Source of the DNA: CAYSHJ01 sp964589725
GTDB lineage: Bacteria > Planctomycetota > Planctomycetia > Planctomycetales > Planctomycetaceae
Assembly: GCA_964589725.1 (NCBI GenBank)
Contig: CAZPUJ010000511.1
Coordinates: 1 to 7,543 of the forward strand
Length of the DNA: 7,543 bases
Reading direction: 5' to 3'
Below the pieces are notes generated by a model. It worked only from the letters and a program-made list of their open reading frames with translations. It was not told where the DNA came from and did no database searches. The position numbers and the translations under genes were made by a program. This document shows, piece after piece, positions 1 to 6,400 of the stretch (the stretch's first letter is position 1; each line of letters begins with the position of its first letter).

Positions 1-1
1 G

Positions 2-358
2 TTTTCCGAAAAGAGCACTTGGATTCTCGGCGGCCGATTCCTGATGACTCGCGCGTTCAACGACAAAGGCGAAGTCACCTCGATCTGGCTGGCCACCTAC
101 GAGCCGTCCGAGAAGTCGAATCACTTTTGGTTCTTCAACGCGGATGGTTCCAGCGGCCAGTGGCGACTCACTTGGGACGCCGCGTCGCGCGGCTTCCACT
201 TTCGTTCGATCGACATGCCCGCCGGCTGGATCGGCACCGGCTTCAATCGCTGGATCAACGACGACACGTTCGACAATCAAGCCCTCATCAAAGACGAAAA
301 CGGCCGCGTGCTGCTGGACTCGACGCAGGACAAGCGGCGGAGAAAAGGAGGGGAGTGA
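2..358 (+). CDS. DUF1579-like lipocalin-type protein, 5' end outside window
   Basis: The frame is open from the first bases of the window to the TGA at 356-358, so the visible 118 codons are the C-terminal part of a longer protein. The visible segment has the pattern 'WILGGRFLMT' followed by alternating beta-strand-like stretches rich in W, G and aromatic residues. This resembles the C-terminal half of planctomycetal DUF1579-type proteins (predicted lipocalin-like barrels, unknown function). It aligns in outline with the intact protein at 1444-1968, which has 'GEWIVDGRYLQQ' at the equivalent place. An internal ATG at 44 could be mistaken for the start, but the upstream codons fit the family, so a start outside the window is more likely. 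The stop codon coincides with the first bases of the inverted repeat that follows. A gapless relic of its last 56 conserved codons lies at 1242-1409. Any N-terminal signal peptide is outside the window. Family assignment is moderate; function unknown. Confidence 0.7.
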   Translation, partial: FSEKSTWILGGRFLMTRAFNDKGEVTSIWLATYEPSEKSNHFWFFNADGSSGQWRLTWDAASRGFHFRSIDMPAGWIGTGFNRWINDDTFDNQALIKDENGRVLLDSTQDKRRRKGGE

Positions 359-455
359 AACACAGAGGCACGGAGGGCACAGAGTTTTGAAGAGAAGAGA
401 GATATTCTGTCTCCGCCTCTCTCTTTCTCTGTGAACTCCGTGTCTCTGTGTTTCA
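356..455. repeat. Inverted repeat, copy 1 of the CACAGAG family
   Basis: The left arm is 356-384 and the right arm 427-455; they are reverse complements at 26 of 29 positions, with a 42-base loop that has a weaker purine/pyrimidine stem of its own. Each arm carries the core TGAAACACAGAG followed by CACGGAG and CACAGAG. The unpaired positions in the middle of the arm form a small internal loop at the same place as in the other two copies. The flanks are also roughly mirrored: a GGAGGGGAG-like purine run on the left and CTCTTCCCTCTCCTCCC on the right, so the element may span about 347-477. The left arm supplies the stop codon of the preceding gene, and the right arm contains an in-frame GTG (431) upstream of the GxxExxY gene. 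Confidence 0.9.
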
Positions 456-490
456 AAACTCTTCCCTCTCCTCCCACAAGAAACGTCATC

Positions 491-868
491 ATGGAAACAA
501 ACGAATTGACCCAAGCGATCATCGGTGCGGCCATCGAGGTCCACAAACGCCTTGGCCCCGGGTTGCTGGAATCCGCCTATCGCGTCTGCCTGGCCTACGA
601 ACTTCGCAAGCGCGGCTTCGAGGTCCAGGAGGAGAAGCCGGTCCCTGTGATCTACGACGACGTGAAACTGGAATGCGGCTTTCGAGCGGACTTGCTGGTC
701 AATGGGGCGATCGTCGTCGAGCTGAAAGCGAAGAGCGATATCCATCCGGTGGACAAGGCACAGACTCTCTCGCACTTGCGACTGCTGAATCTTCGCTTTG
801 GGCTGCTGATCAATTTCCACGAGGTCAAGCTGGTCGATGGCTTGCATCGGATTGTGAATGGGTATTGA
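491..868 (+). CDS. GxxExxY family protein (PD-(D/E)XK nuclease-like)
   Basis: This 125-residue protein has the motif naming the GxxExxY family: G24-L-L-E27-S-A-Y30, preceded by 'IIGAAIEVHKRLGPG'. Next comes a nuclease-like core, D67 in 'FRADLLV' and E77-L-K79 in 'IVVELKAK', matching the D-x(n)-ExK arrangement of the PD-(D/E)XK superfamily (Pfam PDDEXK_3 is the family I associate with it). The C-terminus 'LRLLNLRFGLLINFHEVKL' is also typical. The length is normal for the family, so the gene looks intact. I chose ATG 491 because conserved sequence begins just after it; GTG 431 in the same frame lies within the upstream repeat arm and would add 20 repeat-encoded residues. No strong Shine-Dalgarno is visible. 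The gene sits between two inverted repeats of one family, 35 bases after the first and 12 before the second. The biological role of the family is not established; nuclease activity is inferred from residues only. Confidence 0.9.
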   Translation: METNELTQAIIGAAIEVHKRLGPGLLESAYRVCLAYELRKRGFEVQEEKPVPVIYDDVKLECGFRADLLVNGAIVVELKAKSDIHPVDKAQTLSHLRLLNLRFGLLINFHEVKLVDGLHRIVNGY

Positions 869-880
869 AGGGGCGGGGGG

Positions 881-962
881 ATTTGAAACACAGAGGCACT
901 GAGGACACAGAGTTTGGTTTCTGTGCTCCCTCCGTGATTCTCCGTGCCTCTGTGTTTCAAAT
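881..962. repeat. Inverted repeat, copy 2 of the CACAGAG family
   Basis: The left arm is 881-912 and the right arm 930-962, with a 17-base loop. The outer 18 positions (ATTTGAAACACAGAGGCA and its complement) pair perfectly; the inner part has one indel and two or three mismatches. A G-rich run (GGGGCGGGGGG) precedes the left arm, recalling the purine flank of copy 1. It lies 12 bases after the GxxExxY stop codon and 28 bases before the next gene, so it could act as a transcript 3' structure, but no T-tract follows it. Confidence 0.9.
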
Positions 963-990
963 CGACTTCATCAAAACCGGGGAGAAACTC

Positions 991-1230
991 ATGCGCACGT
1001 TCGAGTACAAAGTGCTGTCGAGAACTCACAAGGGCTGGCTGGGACTTCGCTGGATCACGTCGCGGTGGTACGACGAGCACGACCAACCGCTCGCCGAACT
1101 TTTGAAAGACGTGCTGCCTCCGCTGGGAGCACAAGGCTGGGAGGTCTGCGGCGTGGGGAGCGGCGCGAACCTGTTTCAGTGCCTCACGTTCAGTGTTATT
1201 TTGAAACGGGAACGAACGACTGACGCATAG
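991..1230 (+). CDS. DUF4177-like small protein
   Basis: This is a 79-residue cytoplasmic-looking protein. It starts with 'MRTFEYKVL', has a central 'LLKDVLPPLGAQGWEVCGVG' segment and ends with a hydrophobic strand followed by 'ILKRE'. That order (YKV strand, a helix leading into LGxxGWExxxV, then a closing strand ending in K-R) is the pattern of DUF4177-type proteins, whose function is unknown. ATG 991 is supported by GGGGAG at 979-984, six bases upstream. A larger frame reading through from 448 crosses the nuclease-like gene and the repeat and is not real. The gene follows inverted repeat copy 2 and ends 11 bases before a truncated DUF1579-like relic. Its origin relative to that relic is unclear: it may have arrived with the DNA that replaced the relic's 5' half. 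Confidence 0.65.
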   Translation: MRTFEYKVLSRTHKGWLGLRWITSRWYDEHDQPLAELLKDVLPPLGAQGWEVCGVGSGANLFQCLTFSVILKRERTTDA

Positions 1231-1241
1231 CCAGATCGTCC

Positions 1242-1412
1242 GCCGCGTCGCGAGGTTTTCACTGGCGTTCGATCGGCATGCCGGCCCTCTGGATCGTCAC
1301 CGGCTCCAACCGCTGGATCAACGACAACAGGAGCGACAACCAAGACCTCATCAAATACGAACAGGGCTGCTTGCTGCTGGACTACACTCAGGACAAGCGG
1401 CGGATCAAATGA
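1242..1412 (+). pseudogene. 3' remnant of a DUF1579-like paralog
   Basis: Translated from 1242, this stretch gives 56 codons and a TGA at 1410-1412. They align without gaps to codons 179-346 of the first gene in the window, with 41 of 56 residues identical, including 'NRWIND' and 'TQDKRR'. Upstream of 1242 the similarity stops and the frame closes at TGA 1221-1223, inside the DUF4177-like gene, so the N-terminal half is missing. No start codon with a ribosome binding site is present. The relic is internally open and many of its changes from the first gene are non-conservative (for example D to G, G to V, R to C). It ends 31 bases before the start of the intact paralog at 1444, as expected if they were once adjacent genes. 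Confidence 0.8.
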
Positions 1413-1443
1413 CCTTAACACCCAAGACCAAGGAGCAACCAAC

Positions 1444-1968
1444 ATGCGTCACGCTTTCTTCCCGACTTTCATTCTTGCGTTCGCAACCCTCGGCCTGGCA
1501 GCGGCTGCCGAGCAGGGGCCGTCGAAGGACATTCCCGAATTAGCACCGTTGAACAATTGGGCGGGCGCTTGGATGGGTCAGGTTGAAAAGCCGACGCCGA
1601 GACCCCCTGGTCCCAGCAACGGCGAATGGATCGTCGACGGCCGGTATCTTCAACAGAAGTGGAAGATCGACGTAGACGCGAATAATCCGCCGCTGAGCGC
1701 GACGGTCATCTCGACATACGACGTCAATGAAAAGGTCTATCGGCAATGGCAGTTTTTGTCGGACGGTTCGACAACACAGGCCACGGGCAAGTGGGACGAG
1801 GCAACTCGCACCATGACTTGGACCGATCGCAGGCCGGATGGCGCGACCGTGATCACCAAGGCGAGCTTTCCCAACGCCGACCTTCAGCTTTGGACAATCA
1901 CGATGACCGACCGACAGAATAAGATCGTCTATGAAATGAGCGGCAACAGCAAACGGCGAGGCAAGTGA
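1444..1968 (+). CDS. Secreted DUF1579-like lipocalin-type protein
   Basis: This 174-residue protein starts with a Sec-type signal peptide: 'MRHAFFPT', a hydrophobic core to about residue 18, and a run of alanines with probable cleavage after A22. The mature part contains 'LNNWAGAWMGQ', 'GEWIVDGRYLQQKW', 'STYDVNEKVYRQWQFLSDG', 'GKWDEATRTMTWT' and a final set of strands, an all-beta pattern typical of DUF1579-like planctomycetal proteins (predicted lipocalin-like barrel, function unknown). ATG 1444 is supported by AAGGAG at 1430-1435, eight bases upstream. It is likely periplasmic or extracellular. It is a paralog of the partial gene at 2-358 and of the relic at 1242-1412; all three end in a basic tail (KRR-K). 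The third inverted repeat begins 68 bases after its stop. The gene looks complete. The family is assigned by overall pattern, so a related planctomycetal beta-barrel domain is possible. Confidence 0.8.
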   Translation: MRHAFFPTFILAFATLGLAAAAEQGPSKDIPELAPLNNWAGAWMGQVEKPTPRPPGPSNGEWIVDGRYLQQKWKIDVDANNPPLSATVISTYDVNEKVYRQWQFLSDGSTTQATGKWDEATRTMTWTDRRPDGATVITKASFPNADLQLWTITMTDRQNKIVYEMSGNSKRRGK

Positions 1969-2036
1969 TGCACGCAGCTTGAGGAAAACATCGGCCAATG
2001 GAACGGCAGCGAAGACAATTGAAACAGGGAAGGCAA

Positions 2037-2115
2037 TTGAAACACAGAGGCACAGAGAACACAGAGCGTGCGATTGCCAGCGTTCCTCTGTGAACTCTGT
2101 GCCTCTGTGTTTCAA
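2037..2115. repeat. Inverted repeat, copy 3 of the CACAGAG family
   Basis: The left arm is 2037-2066 and the right arm 2086-2115; they are reverse complements at 28 of 30 positions, with a 19-base loop. The only mismatches are two adjacent bases that form an AA/AA internal loop, at the same place as the interior mismatch in copies 1 and 2. The arm has an internal 7-9 base periodicity (CACAGAG, GCACAGAG, AACACAGAG). An 11-base direct repeat, CAATTGAAACA, occurs at 2016-2026 and again at 2034-2044 across the left boundary. No GxxExxY gene adjoins this copy. Confidence 0.9.
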
Positions 2116-2204
2116 ACTTCGTGGCTGGCCGTCGTTGCGAAGTTGACCCGCAGAGAAGGTTGGTAGGCTGCTGATGAAGATGTCGGGCTTGGGATTTCAA
2201 AGGA

Positions 2205-2210
2205 TATAAT
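2205..2210 (+). promoter_or_regulatory. Possible -10 box, leaderless start of the sigma factor gene
   Basis: A perfect TATAAT lies seven bases before the ATG at 2218. Transcription starting about seven bases after a -10 box would begin at or next to the start codon, giving a leaderless or nearly leaderless message. No good -35 hexamer is seen at normal spacing. An AAAGGA at 2199-2204 could instead be a ribosome binding site, but it is 13 bases from the ATG, which is long. Confidence 0.35.
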
Positions 2211-2217
2211 TCGATCC

Positions 2218-2964
2218 ATGAAATCCGACGATCAACAATCCGATTCTCGACCGAACGACGGTGGCGAGTTCGCTACGACGCAGTGGAGCCTGGTTCTCGC
2301 GGCGGGTGAGGGGGCGAACTCGAAATCGGATCGAGCCCTGGAGAAACTATGCCGGACGTATTGGCCTCCGTTGTATGCGTACGTCCGGCGGCGGGTGAGC
2401 GATCTGCATGAAGCCCAGGATTTGACGCAGGCGTTCTTCGAGCGATTGTTGGAAAAGCGGTTTCTGGCTCAGGCCGATCCTGAACGCGGTCGCTTTCGCG
2501 CGTTTCTGATCACGGCGTTCCAACATTTTCTCGCCAAGGAATGGGACAAGGCGCGGGCGCAGAAACGGGGCGGAGGGTTGCTCACGTTCTCGCTCGATTT
2601 CGCGTCGCAGGATTCCAGTGGCAACAACTTCGCGACGGACCTGACCGCCGAACGACTCTACGAGCGGCAGTGGGCCATCACGCTGCTGCACCGCGTCATG
2701 TCACGCTTGCAACGTGAGATGGAACGCAGCGGCAAGGTCCGGCAGTTTCAGGTTCTCAAGGAGTTAATCGGCGGATCGGGCGACTCGTCGTATGCAGCGG
2801 CGGCCGGCGAACTGGACATCAGCGAATCGGCCGCCCGCATGGCTGCCAGCCGGATGCGCGGTTTCTACCGCGAACTTCTCCGCGATGAAATCGCACAAAC
2901 GGTGTCCACTCCGGAAGAGATTGACGACGAAGTGCGGCACCTGTTCGCGACGTTTGCGGATTGA
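2218..2964 (+). CDS. ECF-type RNA polymerase sigma factor, planctomycetal kinase-linked type
   Basis: This 248-residue sigma-70 family protein has only regions 2 and 4. Its N-terminus contains T20-T21-Q22-W23-S-L-V-L, a signature of planctomycetal ECF factors. Region 2 covers about residues 38-115, with 'YWPPLYAYVRRR', 'DLTQAFFERLLEK' and 'GRFRAFLITAFQHFLAKEWDKA'. Region 4 covers about 160-230, with a helix-turn-helix around 'LDISESAARMAASRMRGFY' (near residues 199-217). The C-terminal tail 'EEIDDEVRHLFATF' is also characteristic. It would direct core RNA polymerase to a dedicated set of promoters. No anti-sigma gene is adjacent. The next gene is a large membrane Ser/Thr kinase, the usual partner of this sigma class in planctomycetes, so control by phosphorylation is plausible but inferred. 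ATG 2218 is preferred because conserved sequence begins within 17 codons and a TATAAT box lies just upstream. The target promoters cannot be deduced here. Confidence 0.93.
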   Translation: MKSDDQQSDSRPNDGGEFATTQWSLVLAAGEGANSKSDRALEKLCRTYWPPLYAYVRRRVSDLHEAQDLTQAFFERLLEKRFLAQADPERGRFRAFLITAFQHFLAKEWDKARAQKRGGGLLTFSLDFASQDSSGNNFATDLTAERLYERQWAITLLHRVMSRLQREMERSGKVRQFQVLKELIGGSGDSSYAAAAGELDISESAARMAASRMRGFYRELLRDEIAQTVSTPEEIDDEVRHLFATFAD

Positions 2965-3175
2965 AGGGAAAAACTGGTTGCGCTTTAAGGAGATTCCGTC
3001 AGAACACCATGAGCGTCTCACAGAAAGTAACCCGAAGCGTGAGTTTTGAAGTTGCGCAGTTTGAGGTCGTCGCGACGGGATTGATCGAGGAAATTTGGCA
3101 ACTTGGCAAGACCCCGTCCGGCTTGCCCGGATGGTGAATCTGATGGCGGGCTAATCAGGTTCGACCCACCTTCCG

Positions 3176-3230
3176 CCCCCGTTTTCCCGCAGTTCGCCGC
3201 CTTCGGCGGCGAACTGCGGGAAAACGGGGG
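3176..3230. repeat. Perfect 26-bp hairpin with a 3-base loop
   Basis: Positions 3176-3201 and 3205-3230 are exact reverse complements with TTC as the loop. The stem starts CCCCCGTTTTCCCGCAG and ends with a GC-only top next to the loop. As RNA it would be extremely stable. No run of T follows, so it is not a standard intrinsic terminator, but it could attenuate or process a sigma-kinase transcript. Confidence 0.9.
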
Positions 3231-3322
3231 GATGGATCGTAATGCTCGCAACTAGCCCACCATCGTCTTCACCATCCGGGCAAGCCGGATGGGGCCGAAT
3301 CAAGAAAAGCGCAACTTCAAAA

Positions 3323-3374
3323 GCGTGAGCGAGGCCCAGTTTTGCCGCTGACTTAAGGACTCCCTCGCTCACGC
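3323..3374. repeat. 12-bp hairpin within the composite palindrome
   Basis: GCGTGAGCGAGG at 3323-3334 is the exact complement of 3363-3374, with a 28-base loop. The right arm overlaps the outer inverted arm of the larger element, so the same CTCACGC segment can pair either with 3323-3334 or with the far left end at 3037-3043. The two foldings are mutually exclusive. Confidence 0.8.
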
Positions 3375-3433
3375 GTCGGGTTACTTTGGCCATTCTGTTA
3401 AACGCTCTAAGAAGGCCCCTCGGAGACAACCAA

Positions 3434-6400
3434 ATGAGCGATTCCAAAACCTGCCCGGATTGTGGAACGGCATTGCCGCCAGACGCGCCGATGGGCGTCT
3501 GTCCGAAGTGCCTTCTGAAAGTCGGAATGAGGGACTCGGTCGCTGACACCGCGAACGAGGCGACGCTGATCACCAACGGTCAACTTCTGGCAGACTCACC
3601 GACGATCCCACCGACGGAACACGATCGCGGTGTCCGGGTCAGTGCTGCGGAGATCGGCACAGCGGAGATCGGCACGAAGGTCAGGTACTTCGGTGACTAC
3701 GAGTTGCTGAGCGAGATTGCTCGCGGCGGGATGGGAGTGGTCTACAAAGCTCGGCAGGTGAAGCTGAATCGCGTGGTGGCGATGAAGATGATTCTGGCCG
3801 GGCAGTTTGCGTCGCAGGAAGACGTGCGGCGGTTCTACGTCGAGGCCGAGGCGGCCGCGAAGCTCAGTCATCCGAACATCGTGCCGGTCTTCGAGGTCGG
3901 GCAGCATGAGCAGCAGCATTATTTTTCGATGGGCTTTGTGGACGGGAAGAGTTTGGCCCATCGCATCGCTCAAGGCGTGCTCGAACCGCGTGAGGCGGCG
4001 CGGTTGCTGAAGGACGTGGCCAGCGCGATCGCCTACGCGCATATCGAGGGTGTGATTCACCGCGATCTCAAGCCGGGCAATATCCTGATCGACAAAGACG
4101 GCACTCCGCGAGTGACCGACTTCGGTCTCGCCAAACGAGTCGAAGGCGAAGCGAGCGGACTGACCGTCACCGGCCAGATCCTTGGCACTCCGAGCTACAT
4201 GCCGCCGGAGCAGGCACGCGGCGAATCGGCGGAGGTCTCGTACCTCTCCGACGTGTACTCGCTGGGAGCGGTGCTGTGTTGCCTGGTCACCGGCCGTCCG
4301 CCTTTTCAAGCGGCCAACGCGGTGGAAACGCTCTTGCAAGTCATGAGTCGCGAGCCGGTTTCGCCACGGCAATTGAACGCGAGCGTGCCGCTCGATTTGG
4401 AAACGATCATTCTCAAGTGCCTCGAAAAGGTGCCGTCACGACGGTACGCCTCGGCGCAGCATTTGGTCGATGAGCTGACGCGGTTTCTCGAAGGCCGGCC
4501 GATTCTTGCTCGTCCGGTTTCGGCGGCCGAACGTGGTTGGCGATTGTGTCGGCGTCATCCTGCGATCGCCTCGCTCACGGCGGGCATTGCGGCATCGCTC
4601 GTGATCGGCACGCTGGTCTCTTGGTCGTATGCTCAAGTCGCGAACGCCAACGCTAAGCGTGCCGATGACAAGGCGGCGGAGGCCACCACGAATGAGAAGC
4701 GTGCCGACGAGAAAGCCGCCGAGGCCATCGTAGAGAAAAAGCGAGCCGACTTGAAAACGGATGAGGCACTGGCCAGCGCGAAGAAGGCTCAAATCGAGAA
4801 GGACCGCGCGGACGCCAAGGCGGACGAGGCCCGCCGAAGCCTGTACGCCACCCGCATGAACCTCGCGCAAATGTCATGGGAGGATTCTCGATTGACCAGA
4901 GTCTTGGCGTTGTTGAAGCAATATGAGCCACAACCGGGTGACGAAGACCTGCGCGGCTTCGAGTGGCATTACTGGAACCGCCTAGCCCATTCCTACCAGT
5001 TGAATCTTGAAGGGCACACCAGCGCGGTCACGAGCGTAGCATTTAGCCCGGATGGGAAACGGCTGGCGTCCGCCTGTGGCGACCTCATGCGCAAGCCGGG
5101 AGAGGTGATCGTGTGGGACGCCATGAGCGGTCAGATAATGCTCACATTAAAAGGGCACACCAGCGGGGTGACGAGCGTGGCGTTTAGCCCGGACGGGAAA
5201 TGGTTAGCGTCCGCTAGTGGGGATGTCATAAGTCCACTTCTGCCACAGCCCGGCGAGGTCAAAGTGTGGGATGCCACGAGCGGAGAAGTGTTGTTCACAT
5301 TAAATGGACACACCGGCCCAATCAGTTGCGTGGCGTTCAGCGCGGATGGGAAACGACTGGCATCAGCCGGCGGAAAAGCACTTGGATACGACATTCCCGG
5401 TGAGGTGAAGGTGTGGGACACCACGAGCGGCCAAGAAACGCTCACATTGCAAGGGCACACGGGCTTTGTCACTAGCGTCGCGTTTAGCGCGGACGGGAAA
5501 CGGCTGGCGTCGGGAAGCCAGGATCAAACGGTAAAGGTCTGGGACGCCACGAGTGGTCAGGAGACGCTCACGTTGAAAGGACACACCCTCTTTGTTTTGA
5601 GCGTGGCGTTTAGCCCGGACGGGAAGCGGTTGGCGTCGGCAAGCTGGGATCGGGCGGTGAAGGTCTGGGACGCCACGAGCGGTCAGGAGGCGCTCACGTT
5701 CAAAGGGCACAACTCCATGGTCAGTAGCGTGGTGTTTAGCCCAGACGGAAAACGGCTGGCATCGGCCAGCCAGGATGACACGGTGAAGGTTTGGGACGCC
5801 ACGAGCGGCCAAGATATTCTCACGTTGAATGGGCACATCGCCTGGGTCGTGGGAGTAGCGTTTAGCGCGGACGGGAAACGGCTGGCATCGGCCAGCATGG
5901 ATCGGACGGTGAAAGTGTGGGACGTCACGAGCAGCCAAGAGTCGCTCACGTTGAAAGGGCATATCAACGTTGTCACGAGCGTGGCGTTTAGCACGGACGG
6001 AAAACGGCTGGCGTCGGCAAGCCAGGATAAAACGGTGAAGGTGTGGGATGCCACGAGCGGTCAGGCGACGCTCAGCTTGAAAGGGGGGCCCAACGAGTTC
6101 TTCGAGAGCGTGGCGTTTAGCCCGGACGGGAAACGGCTGGCGTCGGCCTGCGCAGATCAGACTCAGACTGTGAAGGTGTGGGACGCCACGAGCGGCCAGG
6201 CGACGCTCACGCTGAAAGGGCACACCGAGAGGGTCCGTTGTGTGGTGTTTAGCCCAGATGGGAAATGGCTGGCGTCGGCAAGCGACGATTTGACAGTGAA
6301 AGTGTGGCATGCCACGAGCGGTCAGGAGTCGCTCACGTTGAAAGGGCACACCGCCGCGATCACCAGCGTGGCGTTTAGCGCGGACGGGAAACGGCTGGCG

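Larger units (their letters stand above)
3025..3386. repeat. Nested composite palindrome between sigma factor and kinase genes
   Basis: Three pairs of inverted arms are nested around one centre. The outer arms, 3025-3043 and 3368-3386, pair at 18 of 19 positions (AAGTAACCCG at the left tip). Just inside, 3044-3057 (TTTTGAAGTTGCGC) matches the complement of 3309-3322. The middle arms, 3117-3138 and 3268-3289, pair perfectly over 22 bp and continue imperfectly for 15 more bases. The core is a perfect 26-bp hairpin at 3176-3230. The right side holds an extra hairpin (3323-3374) absent from the left, as if inserted. It fills most of the 469-base spacer 2965-3433, which has no credible gene. The ends resemble a dispersed planctomycetal intergenic repeat that I recognise from memory but could not check. 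A non-autonomous mobile element is a reasonable guess. Confidence 0.85.

Noticed and set aside
356..962. Target-site duplication around the repeat-GxxExxY-repeat unit
   Set aside because: The bases left of 356 and right of 962 were compared by eye and share no convincing direct repeat, so simple cut-and-paste insertion is not supported.
652..1134. Minus-strand frame containing 'LKHRGTE'
   Set aside because: The motif is simply the translated inverted repeat, and the rest is opposite two better supported genes.
448..1230. A 260-codon frame on the + strand running through the GxxExxY gene
   Set aside because: Its first 181 codons are out of frame with a clearly recognisable family member and cross a repeat; only the last 79 codons (from 991) form a credible protein.
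356..2115. CRISPR-like array made from the CACAGAG repeats
   Set aside because: The copies are hundreds of bases apart, each is an inverted pair, and there are no regular spacers or cas genes.
2037..2115. Intrinsic terminators formed by the large hairpins (also 881-962, 3176-3230 and the 7358-7522 cluster)
   Set aside because: None is followed by a run of T; stems are far longer than usual and the families recur at unrelated places, so repeat identity explains them better.
1540..2200. Two minus-strand frames covering the third inverted repeat
   Set aside because: They are antisense to the intact secreted DUF1579-like gene and begin in repeat DNA; no family pattern is visible.
3151..3576. 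Minus-strand frame of 141 codons over the nested palindrome
   Set aside because: Its residues derive from the palindrome arms and the antisense of the kinase zinc ribbon. It has no ribosome binding site and no recognisable domain.
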